A DNA stretch of 64,000 nt from CAYXAA01 sp964462985 (GTDB lineage: Bacteria > Pseudomonadota > Alphaproteobacteria > Rhizobiales > Stappiaceae). The translations under genes were made by a program, and so were the position numbers. The stretch is from the NCBI GenBank assembly GCA_964462985.1, contig CAYXAA010000006.1, positions 62,001 through 126,000 of the forward strand, written 5' to 3'. Below are positions 26,018 to 34,851 of the stretch, piece after piece (within the stretch, counting starts at the first letter, position 1; every line of letters starts with the position of its first letter). Under the pieces are notes generated by a model, which saw only the letters and a program-made list of their open reading frames with translations, did not search any database and was not told where the DNA came from.

Positions 26018-26334
26018 ATGACGAGGCCGGACGCACCGCGCGCCACCTCCACCCTCCTCCCGAAATAAGACGAGGCTGCCGCGATCGATCGCCGTGGACC
26101 CTGTCTGCTTTCCGGCAAATCATCACCCGCAAAATCCTTGCTCGAAAGAATTTGACTATTTGGTCAAATTTTGCCCCAATACCAGAAGTGGCAGACGCTT
26201 CCGCAGCAAGAGAGGCGCGCCACGACCAGGGGAAGCCGAGTGACTGCGTTATCTTCGTGTCCGCTCGGCCAGCACAATGCCGCGCGCAGCGCCGGCCATC
26301 CGGTCAGCTCGCGCCGGATTTGGGAGGTCCTTTG
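26018..26334. other. 317-bp preT upstream region
   Basis: No gene visible. It holds the RutR-type palindrome (26152-26167) inside an AT-rich stretch. The remaining 165 bp before preT show nothing clear apart from the ribosome site GGGAGG just upstream of the ATG. Confidence 0.55.
26152..26167. promoter_or_regulatory. RutR-type operator upstream of preT
   Basis: TTGACTATTTGGTCAA matches the RutR consensus TTGACCA-N2-TGGTCAA with one mismatch; the flanking bases extend the symmetry to TTTGAC...GTCAAA (26151-26168). It is 167 bp upstream of the preT ATG. It suggests that the dihydropyrimidine dehydrogenase genes share control with the downstream-pathway operon at 9717-19847. Confidence 0.8.
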
Positions 26335-27693
26335 ATGGCCGATGCCCTGCTTGCACCCGACATTCGTGCCGGACGCCTGTCGCCGGAAGACTATCTGACC
26401 AATTTCGACGACCTGCATCCGCCGCTTGATCCTCACGAGGCCACCGTCGAAGCCGACCGCTGCTACTATTGCTACGACGCGCCCTGCACCATCGCCTGCC
26501 CGACATCGATCGACATTCCGCAGTTCATCCGCCAGATCTCAACCGGTAACCCGATCGGTGCGGCGAAGACGATCTTCGCCGAGAACATCCTCGGCGGCAT
26601 GTGCGCCAGGGTGTGCCCGACCGAGACGCTGTGCGAGCAGGCCTGCGTGCGCAACGTGGCCGAGGACAAGCCGGTCCGAATCGGGGAACTGCAGCGCTAC
26701 GCCACCGATGCCTACCTGGCGAAGACGCCGGAGACGCCCTTTACCCGGGCCGCTCCGACCGGAAAACGCGTGGCGGTGGTTGGTGCCGGTCCGGCTGGCC
26801 TCTCCTGCGCCCATCAACTGGCTACCTACGGTCACGACGTGACGCTCTACGAGGCTCGGCCCAAGCTCGGCGGCCTCAACGAATACGGGCTCGCCGCCTA
26901 TAAGACCACTGGTGGCTTCGCGCAGACCGAGGTTGCGTTTGTGCTGTCAATCGGCGGCATCACCGTCGAGACCGGCAAGGCGCTTGGACGCGAGCTCTCG
27001 CTGGCGGCGCTCACAGCTGATCATGACGCGGTTTTCCTCTGTCCGGGCCTCGCCGGCGTCAATTCGCTTGAGGTCGAAGGCGAGACCCTTGGCGGCGTCC
27101 TCAATGCCGTCGATTACATCGCCGCGCTGCGCCAAGCCGAGGACCTTTCCACGCTGCCCGTCGGACGCAAGATCGTGGTGATCGGCGGCGGCATGACGGC
27201 AATCGACATTGCCGTTCAGACCAAGCTGCTCGGCGCGGAGGACGTGACGATTTGTTACCGGCGCGGCCGTGACGCCATGAAGGCCTCGCAGTACGAGCAG
27301 GAACTTGCACTGACCAGGGGCGTGGTGATCCGCGAGTGGCTCGCGCCGAGGCGCCTCGTCGGCGAGGGCGGCCATGTGGTCGCTGTCGACCTGGAGCGCA
27401 CCGCCCCGGACGCGAACGGCCGGGCGGTCGGCACCGGCGACATCGTCCGGCTCGAGGCCGATCAGGTGTTCAAGGCCATCGGGCAGACCTTCGTTGCCGA
27501 CCCTGTCACCGGCAACGGCGGGACACTGGCGCTCGAGGGCGGCCGCATCAAGGTCGACGCAGAGCGTCGTACGTCACTTCCGAAGGTCTGGGCCGGCGGC
27601 GATTGCGTTGCCGGGGGAGAGGACCTGACGGTCGCCGCCGTGGAGGACGGCAAGGTCGCCGCCCGCTCGATTCACGCTGCCCTCATGGGCTGA
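26335..27693 (+). CDS. preT: NAD-dependent dihydropyrimidine dehydrogenase, PreT subunit
   Basis: 452 residues, a glutamate-synthase small-subunit-like flavoprotein. The N-terminal [4Fe-4S] Cys clusters are CYYCYDAPCTIACP and CARVCPTETLCEQACVRN. The FAD site is VAVVGAGPAGLSCAHQL near residue 143 and the NAD site is IVVIGGGMTAIDIAVQ near 281. The C-terminal FAD-contact segment is VWAGGDCVAGG. It transfers electrons between NADH and PreA for reversible reduction of uracil and thymine, the first step of the pathway. ATG 26335 has GGGAGG upstream. Confidence 0.93.
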   Translation: MADALLAPDIRAGRLSPEDYLTNFDDLHPPLDPHEATVEADRCYYCYDAPCTIACPTSIDIPQFIRQISTGNPIGAAKTIFAENILGGMCARVCPTETLCEQACVRNVAEDKPVRIGELQRYATDAYLAKTPETPFTRAAPTGKRVAVVGAGPAGLSCAHQLATYGHDVTLYEARPKLGGLNEYGLAAYKTTGGFAQTEVAFVLSIGGITVETGKALGRELSLAALTADHDAVFLCPGLAGVNSLEVEGETLGGVLNAVDYIAALRQAEDLSTLPVGRKIVVIGGGMTAIDIAVQTKLLGAEDVTICYRRGRDAMKASQYEQELALTRGVVIREWLAPRRLVGEGGHVVAVDLERTAPDANGRAVGTGDIVRLEADQVFKAIGQTFVADPVTGNGGTLALEGGRIKVDAERRTSLPKVWAGGDCVAGGEDLTVAAVEDGKVAARSIHAALMG

Positions 27694-27765
27694 GGGCTGG
27701 AGCAGCTGAAGCGCTCACCGCCCTCAGGATCCGAGTTTTTCCCCGCACCGAGAAAGGGGACTGCC

Positions 27766-29076
27766 ATGACCGATCTGAGAACCGAATTCGTCGGCATCAA
27801 GTCGCCGAACCCGTTCTGGCTTGCCTCCGCGCCGCCGACGGACAAGGAGTACAATGTCGTGCGCGCCTTCAAAGCGGGCTGGGGCGGTGTCGTGTGGAAA
27901 ACGCTTGGCGAAGATCCGGAGATCGTCAACGTCAACGGTCCGCGCTACGGCGCGATCCACGGCAAGGACCGGCAGCTGATCGGCTTCAACAACATAGAAC
28001 TGATCACCGACCGGCCACTCGAGATCAACTTGCAGGAGATCAAGCGGGTCAAGCGCGACTGGCCGGACCGGGCGCTGGTGGTGTCGCTGATGGTGCCGTG
28101 CGAGGAGAAGAACTGGGTCGCGATCCTGAAGCGGGTCGAGGAGACCGAAGCCGACGGTGTCGAACTCAACTTCGGCTGTCCGCACGGCATGAGTGAACGC
28201 GGCATGGGCTCGGCGGTCGGCCAGGTTCCAGAATACATCGAGATGGTCACCCGCTGGTGCAAGCAGAACACGCGCATGCCCGTGATCGTCAAGCTCACGC
28301 CAAACATCACCGACATCCGCAAGCCGGCCCAGGCGGCGAAGGCCGGCGGCGCCGATGCGGTGTCGCTGATCAACACCATCAACTCGATCACCAACGTCGA
28401 CCTCGACCTGATGGCGCCGATTCCCACCATCGACGGCAAGGGCGCCCATGGCGGCTATTGCGGGCCGGCGGTCAAGCCAATCGCGCTCAACATGGTGGCG
28501 GAGATCGCGCGCGACGCGGCTACACGCGACCTGCCGATCTCCGGCATTGGCGGAATCACCACCTGGCGGGACGCTGCCGAGTTCATGGCGCTCGGCGCAG
28601 GCAATGTCCAGGTCTGTACAGCGGCCATGACCTACGGCTTCAAGATCGTGCAGGAGATGATCTCCGGACTGTCCGAGTGGATGGACGAGAAGGGCTACAC
28701 CAGCGTCTCGGAGTTCGTGGGCCGCGCCGTCCCGAACTGCACCGACTGGCAGTTCCTCAACCTCAACTATGTCACCAAGGCGAGGATCGACCAGGACCTC
28801 TGCATAAAGTGCGGCCGCTGCCACATCGCCTGCGAGGACACCTCGCATCAGGCGATCACGGCAACCAAGGAGGGCATGCGCCATTTCGAGGTGATCGACG
28901 CGGAATGCGTCGGCTGCAACCTCTGTGTCAACGTGTGCCCGGTCGAGAACTGCATCACCATGGTACCGATGACGGAGGGCGTCGATCCGAGGACCGGCCG
29001 GTCGATCGACCCAGCCTACGCCAACTGGACAACGCATCCCAACAACCCGAACCGGGTGATGGAGGCGGCGGAATAG
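27766..29076 (+). CDS. preA: NAD-dependent dihydropyrimidine dehydrogenase, PreA subunit
   Basis: 436 residues. The FMN-dependent dihydroorotate-dehydrogenase-like barrel holds the uracil site (NPFWLASAPPTDKEYNV, NFGCPHGMSERGMGSAVGQ, core FGCPHGMSERGMG). The C-terminal ferredoxin domain has two [4Fe-4S] motifs, CIKCGRCHIAC and CVGCNLCVNVCP. It reduces uracil/thymine to the 5,6-dihydro form with electrons from PreT. It lies 72 bp after preT and ends 3 bp from a convergent gene. Confidence 0.95.
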   Translation: MTDLRTEFVGIKSPNPFWLASAPPTDKEYNVVRAFKAGWGGVVWKTLGEDPEIVNVNGPRYGAIHGKDRQLIGFNNIELITDRPLEINLQEIKRVKRDWPDRALVVSLMVPCEEKNWVAILKRVEETEADGVELNFGCPHGMSERGMGSAVGQVPEYIEMVTRWCKQNTRMPVIVKLTPNITDIRKPAQAAKAGGADAVSLINTINSITNVDLDLMAPIPTIDGKGAHGGYCGPAVKPIALNMVAEIARDAATRDLPISGIGGITTWRDAAEFMALGAGNVQVCTAAMTYGFKIVQEMISGLSEWMDEKGYTSVSEFVGRAVPNCTDWQFLNLNYVTKARIDQDLCIKCGRCHIACEDTSHQAITATKEGMRHFEVIDAECVGCNLCVNVCPVENCITMVPMTEGVDPRTGRSIDPAYANWTTHPNNPNRVMEAAE

Positions 29077-29079
29077 GTT

Positions 29080-31110
29080 CTATCCCGGAGCCTCTGCAGA
29101 CACCGGCCCGAGTACGACCGGCGGCCCTTCATCGCGGCGCCCGACCGCGATATCGGGGATCATCAGTAGCGGATTGCCGTCCGCCGACGGCGCCTCACTG
29201 TCCGTCCGCAGCGTCGACAATTCGTCCAGTGGATAAAGCAGTCGCTCGTGAACGAGCGAGCCCACGTAAACCGGACTCTCTCCGCCCCCGGCTTCGACGA
29301 CATAGCTGCTCGGCCACAGCCGCAGCACCCAACGACCCTTGCTCGACGGATCGCCGTCGGTGGTGGCGTCCTGTTTGATCAGCACCAGTTCCGGGCCACG
29401 GCCGTTGTGGGTGCGCGGCAGCACGGGCAGCGCCTCCGGCTCGGTCTGCCCGACCAGGAATCCTGTCATATTGGCGAGCGACCACCGCGGCGCCCGTTCG
29501 AAGCCGAAGGTCCGCAGGGCAGCTTCGAGGAGGTTGGGAGCGCCGGCCCATTGAATGACCAGCGGCTCCTCCTTCTCTCCGTTGAGCTCGATGCGATTGG
29601 ACGGCAGGTCGCGCCAGCCGCCCGCCAGCCAATCGGACCGGGCCATCGAGACAATCGGAGGCCGCGGCGCGTAGACATCGCGGGCGTCCGCGAAATTGGT
29701 GGCGACATGAGTACCGCCGACAACGCCTACGGCCAGCGTCACCAGGCTGGCAAGCCACCAGCGCCCGACCTTCTCGTTGTGGATGGAGCCGAAGATGAAG
29801 GCGAAGGCCGAAACCATCGCCGTGCCGAAGACGAGACCGCCGACCACATCGGAGAACCAGTGGGCGCCGAGATAGACCCGGGAGAACGCGATCGCACCGA
29901 TGTACGCGATGGCGACGGAGAACACGCCCGCTTTGACCAACGGCGAGCGGTCATGTGCGACCAGTACGGCGATGATGCCGAACAGGACCGTATTGATGGT
30001 GGCGTGACCGGACGGGAAGCTGAAGGCGTGCGGGCCGGTGTAGAGCAGTTCGGTCGGTCGCGCCCGATCGGTGAGCACCTTGAACAGCGGCACGAACACG
30101 GCCGCCGCCGTCATCGCGATCAAAAATCCGGTACCGCGGCGCCAGGCGCGGCGCAGCACCAGGTAGAACACGACAATCGCTGTCACGGCCGCCGTGACGA
30201 ATCCATCGCCGAGCATGGTCAGGAACACCATGATCCTGTCGCCGACCGGGGTCCGCATGCTCAGGAACAGATTCCGGATCGCCACATCGGCACGCTCCAT
30301 GGTGTCGCCGGGCGATAGCGCCAGGACGATGGCAACGAAGGCCGGGATGGTGACGAGCAGCAGCAGCGCCGACACCAGCATGCCGGCCGAGCGTGGATGG
30401 TCGGGGTCGAAGGTGCGGGCGATCCATTGCGACGGTCGATCGGGTCGGCGCGCGAACCATGCGACGATCGCAGCATGACTGCCGGAAAACAGCGGCAGGA
30501 AGATCAGGATCATCCAGCGCCCGAGTATGACGGCGACGAAGAGCAGGCCGACGAGCACGCCAAGCGCCGCCGCTAGCCGCCCGCTGACCTCGCCCAGCGC
30601 GCTGAAGGCGGTGCCCGCGATAAAACCAGGGCCGAGATGCGCTATGGTCCAGGCAAAGGCGGAAACGACGTTGATGACCGTGAAGCGGGTGGCGTTCATT
30701 CCCGCCATGCCGGCGATGCCGGGCACGATCGCTTTCACGCCCGGCACGAAGCGGCCGATGAAGACGCTCTTGCCGCCGTGGCGGCGGAAGAACGCCTCCC
30801 CGCGCTCGACCAGGCTGCGATAGCGTGAGAACGGCCAGACCGTCTTTAACCGGTCGCGATAGTAGTGGCCGATCCAGTAGGAAACGGCATCGCCCACGAT
30901 CGCGCCTGCCATGGTCCAGAAAAAGATCGGCGAGGACTCGAGTTTGCCGAGACCGACCAGCGTGCCGGCCCCGACCAGCACCACTGTGGAGGGAACGAAC
31001 AGACCAATGATGAACAGCGCCTCGCCCATGGCGATCAGAAAGACCACCACGTTGGCGAGCGTCGGGTTCTCGCCGATGAAAGCGACGAGCTGGTTGAGAA
31101 GATCGGTCAC
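29080..31110 (-). CDS. DedA - PAP2 phosphatase - LssY C-terminal fusion membrane protein
   Basis: 676 residues with three joined domains. Residues 1-210 are a DedA/SNARE-associated lipid-scramblase-like domain (FVPSTVVLVGAGTL; GRFVPGVKAIVPGIAGM). Residues 240-445 are a PAP2 phosphatase with the full catalytic set: K344...R351-P352, PSGH at 366-369, and S410-R411...H417...D421. Residues 465-676 are an LssY-C-like periplasmic or outer region. A role in undecaprenyl-phosphate or phosphatidate dephosphorylation and transport across the inner membrane is likely. The fusion is known in some proteobacteria; the exact substrate is not established here. Confidence 0.9.
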   Translation of the reverse strand: MTDLLNQLVAFIGENPTLANVVVFLIAMGEALFIIGLFVPSTVVLVGAGTLVGLGKLESSPIFFWTMAGAIVGDAVSYWIGHYYRDRLKTVWPFSRYRSLVERGEAFFRRHGGKSVFIGRFVPGVKAIVPGIAGMAGMNATRFTVINVVSAFAWTIAHLGPGFIAGTAFSALGEVSGRLAAALGVLVGLLFVAVILGRWMILIFLPLFSGSHAAIVAWFARRPDRPSQWIARTFDPDHPRSAGMLVSALLLLVTIPAFVAIVLALSPGDTMERADVAIRNLFLSMRTPVGDRIMVFLTMLGDGFVTAAVTAIVVFYLVLRRAWRRGTGFLIAMTAAAVFVPLFKVLTDRARPTELLYTGPHAFSFPSGHATINTVLFGIIAVLVAHDRSPLVKAGVFSVAIAYIGAIAFSRVYLGAHWFSDVVGGLVFGTAMVSAFAFIFGSIHNEKVGRWWLASLVTLAVGVVGGTHVATNFADARDVYAPRPPIVSMARSDWLAGGWRDLPSNRIELNGEKEEPLVIQWAGAPNLLEAALRTFGFERAPRWSLANMTGFLVGQTEPEALPVLPRTHNGRGPELVLIKQDATTDGDPSSKGRWVLRLWPSSYVVEAGGGESPVYVGSLVHERLLYPLDELSTLRTDSEAPSADGNPLLMIPDIAVGRRDEGPPVVLGPVSAEAPG

Positions 31111-31327
31111 GAAGATCGCTCGGCGGTACCGGTTCAGCGGTCACGGGCGGAGGCCTCGGGGGAGAGGCACCCTGCGAACATGTACGTCCTGGGGAGTCGT
31201 CCGCCAATCCCGAAAGCGATGGCGCGAGCCACGATTTCTTGCGGTGGCTCCCATCCTCGGGCCACACTTTGCCGTGTATTGGACCCCGAGGTGCCGCGAA
31301 GGGCGATGCAGCGGTGTAGGAGGAGCA

Positions 31328-32797
31328 ATGTTCCAGTCAGCCGCGATTCCGCAAAGTCTGTCGAAGGAGGCCTTCGACGCGCTCGTGCCAAAGCTGCGAA
31401 CCGATCTGCTCAAGGCTCAACTCGCGCTCGCTGAGAACAAGGCGTTCTCCGTCATCGTGGTCATCACCGGCGTCGACGGAGCCGGCAAGAACCACGCCAT
31501 TTCGCGGCTCTACGAGTGGATGGATCCGCGCCACCTGGCCTGCAACGCCTATGACGATCCGACCGAGGACGAACGGCTGCGGCCGCCGTTCTGGCGGTAC
31601 TGGCGTGACCTCCCCACCAAGGGAGAGGTCTCGATCGTGGTGTCGTCGTGGTATCATGCCCCGATGCGCGACCGCGTGCTGAAGCGGATCGGCGACGGTG
31701 CCTTCGAGCGCCAACTCGCAGCCATCAACCGTTTCGAAGAGATGCTGCATGCCGATGGAGTGCTGATCCTGAAGTTCTGGTTCTCGTTGCCGTTCGAGGA
31801 GCAGAAGCAGCGGATGGAAAAGCTCGTAAAGCGGCGGCAGAAGCAGCGCCATATCCTCACCGAATGGGCGGACGTTAGGCACAGCCGCAGGGCGCAGCTC
31901 GCCATGGAGACCGTTGCACTGCATACCTCGACGCCTGAGGCGCCCTGGTATGTTATCCCGTCGCTCGATCCGGAGTATCGCGACCACGCCTTTGGCCAGA
32001 TCCTGGCGAGCTCGATCGCTAAGCGGCTCGCCCAGCCGCAGCCGGCGGCCGCCGCGGCGCCGGCGGTCGTCGCCGGCGTCGAACACCGCAGTGCGATCGA
32101 CGCGCTCGATCTCAGCCGCAGTCTCGACGAAAAGACCTATGAGCATGAGCTTGCGCAGTCTCAGGCGGAGCTGGCGGAACTCACCGACCGCAAAGGCTTT
32201 GCGGACATTGCGCTGGTCGCCGCTTTCGAAGGCAATGACGCGGCCGGTAAGGGCGGAGCCATCCGCCGTGTGGCCCAGACGCTCGATCCGCGGACCTACC
32301 GTGTTCATCGGATTAGCGCGCCCTCGGAGGAGGAGAAGGCACGGCCCTATCTGTGGAGGTTCTGGAAGCGGGTACCGCGGCGCGGCCACATCGCAATCTT
32401 CGACCGGTCCTGGTACGGCCGGGTGCTGGTCGAACGAGTCGAGGGATTTTGCAGCGAAGCCGACTGGCTGCGGGCCTACAATGAGATTAACGCGTTCGAG
32501 GCGGAACTCACGGATTCTGGCATCGTTGTCGCCAAGTTCTGGCTGACGATCAGCGAGGCCGAACAGCTCGAGCGTTTCAAGGCGCGGCAGGAAACCGCCT
32601 ACAAGCAGTTCAAGATCACCGACGAGGACTGGCGCAACCGGCTGAAATGGGGCGCTTATGCCGAGGCAGCCGGTGTCATGATCGACCGGACGTCGACCCG
32701 CTACGCACCCTGGACCCTGATACCGGCCGAAGACAAGCGCTACGCCCGCATCGCGGTCCTGAAGACGCTGTGCCAGCAGCTTAGAATGGCACTCTAG
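31328..32797 (+). CDS. pap: Polyphosphate:AMP phosphotransferase, two-domain PPK2 (class II)
   Basis: 489 residues made of two PPK2 domains, about 1-230 and 255-489. The C-terminal copy has Walker A GNDAAGKGG, Walker B FDRSWYGR and the lid region WRNRLKW. The N-terminal copy has a divergent Walker A, GVDGAGKN, with VSSWYH in place of FDRSWYG, so it is probably structural. Fused PPK2 enzymes phosphorylate AMP to ADP with polyphosphate. ATG 31328 follows TAGGAGGAG. It is divergent from the DedA-PAP2 gene, with 217 bp between starts. Confidence 0.88.
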   Translation: MFQSAAIPQSLSKEAFDALVPKLRTDLLKAQLALAENKAFSVIVVITGVDGAGKNHAISRLYEWMDPRHLACNAYDDPTEDERLRPPFWRYWRDLPTKGEVSIVVSSWYHAPMRDRVLKRIGDGAFERQLAAINRFEEMLHADGVLILKFWFSLPFEEQKQRMEKLVKRRQKQRHILTEWADVRHSRRAQLAMETVALHTSTPEAPWYVIPSLDPEYRDHAFGQILASSIAKRLAQPQPAAAAAPAVVAGVEHRSAIDALDLSRSLDEKTYEHELAQSQAELAELTDRKGFADIALVAAFEGNDAAGKGGAIRRVAQTLDPRTYRVHRISAPSEEEKARPYLWRFWKRVPRRGHIAIFDRSWYGRVLVERVEGFCSEADWLRAYNEINAFEAELTDSGIVVAKFWLTISEAEQLERFKARQETAYKQFKITDEDWRNRLKWGAYAEAAGVMIDRTSTRYAPWTLIPAEDKRYARIAVLKTLCQQLRMAL

Positions 32798-32839
32798 GGC
32801 GGTCTCCAGGCCGCACCACCGTTGAGATCTGGGTGGCCG

Positions 32840-33049
32840 TCAAATCTGCCTGTCGATCCTGTCGGCGGCAACACAGCGCCACTTCCTGACCGTCCATTCG
32901 GGGTGGCGGTTATGCCACTTGGCGATTTCCGGCTGGCCAAAACGCATGCACTGAAGCGGCGTGGCATGTTCGGCCACGAAGGTCAGATGCACGTCCCTGC
33001 AGGTCGCCGGGTTCTGCGCAAGGCAGACGGAGAGTGCGAGCACCAACAT
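32840..33049 (-). CDS. Small Cys-containing exported protein
   Basis: 69 residues. A short hydrophobic N-terminus (MLVLALSVCLAQ) precedes a four-Cys protein with the pattern C-x7-C...C...C: CLAQNPATC, LQCMRF and KWRC. Segments such as EIAKWHNRHPEWTVRKWRC resemble short hypothetical proteins common in Hyphomicrobiales. The ribosome site is weak. It probably goes to the periplasm and forms disulfides; function unknown. Confidence 0.6.
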   Translation of the reverse strand: MLVLALSVCLAQNPATCRDVHLTFVAEHATPLQCMRFGQPEIAKWHNRHPEWTVRKWRCVAADRIDRQI

Positions 33050-33300
33050 TTTAATATCCCGTGTTGCGCCTTCTTCAGGCGGTTCTCGGATGTGGGCGCC
33101 TCTTCCCTAGGCACAGTGATGGTCCATTCACTGAATGAATGGCTCTTTCCGTGAGCTGAGCAAGTTTCGGGCCCAAAGCCAGGTTTGCTGAGCGCCAGCC
33201 GCAAAGCAGCCTTCCGCTAGTTGCGGTTCCGGACGACTTGCTCCGCAGCATTGATGTCATCGGCGCTCTTTTTCATCAGGAATCCCTTGCAGGCGCCGGC

Positions 33301-33762
33301 TCAAGAACAACTACGACGCAACTGGTATGTTCCGGTGCGAGGATTACGCACCGGCGCCAGCGGACAGCCCACCTTGTTCTGCCGGTTCAATTGGTCAAGA
33401 CGCTCGCGCACCGGATTGCCTCCCGCTCCTCGCGATCCTAGCAGCGGTTTCGGCTGCACGATCTTCGGCGGTTGCGGCGCCGGCACGTGCGACTGCGAAT
33501 CCGGCAGGGCGGGCGGTACGGGGCGCGGCGGCCGAACTTTCGGAATGGCCGGCGTGATCACCGATTTTGGCGGCTTCTGCATCGTATCGAGGCAGGCTGT
33601 GGGGGGACACACCGGCACCGCGCCGATCGGATTGTCGCAATAGGGCTGCACGGTCGTTCCGACGCAGCGGCAACCGCAGGCCGCCGGGGCACCATCGACC
33701 CACACAAGGCTTGCGAGCCAAACGCCCAGCGCCAGGAGCAGGCCGCGCGAAGTCAAAGTCAT
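33301..33762 (-). CDS. Exported Cys- and Pro-rich hypothetical protein coupled to a LysR gene
   Basis: 153 residues. The signal peptide (about residues 1-27, LLLALGVWLASLVW) is followed by a Cys cluster, ACGCRCVGTTVQPYC, and CPPTACLD. A proline-rich linker (about 65-110) leads to a short basic C-terminus with two more Cys. Its ATG overlaps the stop of the LysR gene by 4 bp (ATGA), so it is translated from the same message. No family is recognised. The mature protein is probably disulfide-bonded in the periplasm or outside. Confidence 0.6.
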   Translation of the reverse strand: MTLTSRGLLLALGVWLASLVWVDGAPAACGCRCVGTTVQPYCDNPIGAVPVCPPTACLDTMQKPPKSVITPAIPKVRPPRPVPPALPDSQSHVPAPQPPKIVQPKPLLGSRGAGGNPVRERLDQLNRQNKVGCPLAPVRNPRTGTYQLRRSCS

Positions 33763-34682
33763 CCGGCGATCCTGACCCTTGTTGCCGGCGCGGCGCAGCG
33801 GGCTTCCTGCCTTAGCCAGTCGCGGAACGCCGCCACCACCGGCCGCAGAGCCCGATTGTCCGGCGTGACGAAATGGTAGGCCGACACCAAAGTGAGCGGC
33901 ACGTCGAACAGCTGCACAAGCCGTCCGTCCGCCAATTCTTCCTCGATGAAGAACCGGGGCATCAGGGCGGCTCCGAAATGATTGACTGCGGCCTGGGCGA
34001 TCATCACGAACTGCTCCATTCTGGGCCCCTGGAACGCGACGTCGGTCTCCACCCCTGCCGCCTCGAACCATTGCCGCCAGGCGAGAGGCCGGGTCGATTG
34101 GTGCAACCGCAGCACGGGGGCAAGATCCTCCGGCTGGTCGATGCGGTGCCGGTCCCGGAACGCGGGCGAGGCAACCGGAATCACTTCCTCCTGAAACAGC
34201 GGTTCCACAATTCCCCCCGCCCAGACCGGCTCGCCATAATGGATCGCCGCGTCGAAAGGTTCCTTGGAGAAGTCGAACGGCCGCAGACGGACGGCAATGT
34301 TGAAGCTTGCCTGCGGATAGAGCGCGTGGAATCCAGCGAGCCGAGGCGCCAACCAGCGTGTTCCGAAGGTCGGCAGGGTCGCCAGGTTGAGGACATCGGC
34401 GCTGCCAGCAAAGGACATCACCTGCCGCGTCGCCCCCGTCAGATGTTCCAGTGCTTCGCAGACGTCGTGGAGATAGAGCCGCCCGGCATCGGTCAGCACA
34501 ATGCGTTGCCGCACCCGTTTGAACAGCTCCACCCCGAGCCGCTCCTCCAGGAGCCTTACCTGCTTGGAGACTGCACCCTGGGTCAGATGCAGCTCTTCGG
34601 CCGCGCGGGTAAAGCTGCCATGCCTTGCCGAAGCCTCGAAGGCAATCAGGCTGTCGACCGGAGGAAGGAATCCGCGTTTCAA
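33759..34682 (-). CDS. LysR-type regulator (GcvA/GcdR-like)
   Basis: 307 residues. The N-terminal HTH includes FEASARHGSFTRAAEELHLTQ (core HGSFTRAAEELHLTQ) followed by GAVSKQVRLLEERLG. The C-terminal effector domain has LPTFGTRWLAPRLAGF, typical of the GcvA branch. It is divergent from glutaryl-CoA dehydrogenase. In pseudomonads the LysR regulator GcdR activates the divergent gcdH operon in response to glutarate, so that role is plausible here but inferred. Its stop overlaps the start of the exported Cys/Pro-rich protein. Confidence 0.88.
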   Translation of the reverse strand: MKRGFLPPVDSLIAFEASARHGSFTRAAEELHLTQGAVSKQVRLLEERLGVELFKRVRQRIVLTDAGRLYLHDVCEALEHLTGATRQVMSFAGSADVLNLATLPTFGTRWLAPRLAGFHALYPQASFNIAVRLRPFDFSKEPFDAAIHYGEPVWAGGIVEPLFQEEVIPVASPAFRDRHRIDQPEDLAPVLRLHQSTRPLAWRQWFEAAGVETDVAFQGPRMEQFVMIAQAAVNHFGAALMPRFFIEEELADGRLVQLFDVPLTLVSAYHFVTPDNRALRPVVAAFRDWLRQEARCAAPATRVRIAG

Positions 34683-34851
34683 AGCTCATTCCGTTTGCTC
34701 ATGAACTTGCGAGAACATATCACTTTGCGACGGGGGGTGCAGGCCGGACACTCCGCCCCCTGATCATCCGAGCCCGGCGCCAAAGCGCCGCTGGCGTGAA
34801 CAGAGCGCGCGCTCCCCCGCGTGCCACAGCATCCGCCGCAGGAGACGACAC

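Noticed and set aside
33124..33142. CCATTCA/TGAATGG inverted repeat with a 5-bp centre
   Set aside because: Short, AT-rich stem with no T-run on either strand and no adjacent promoter context; not enough to call a terminator or operator.
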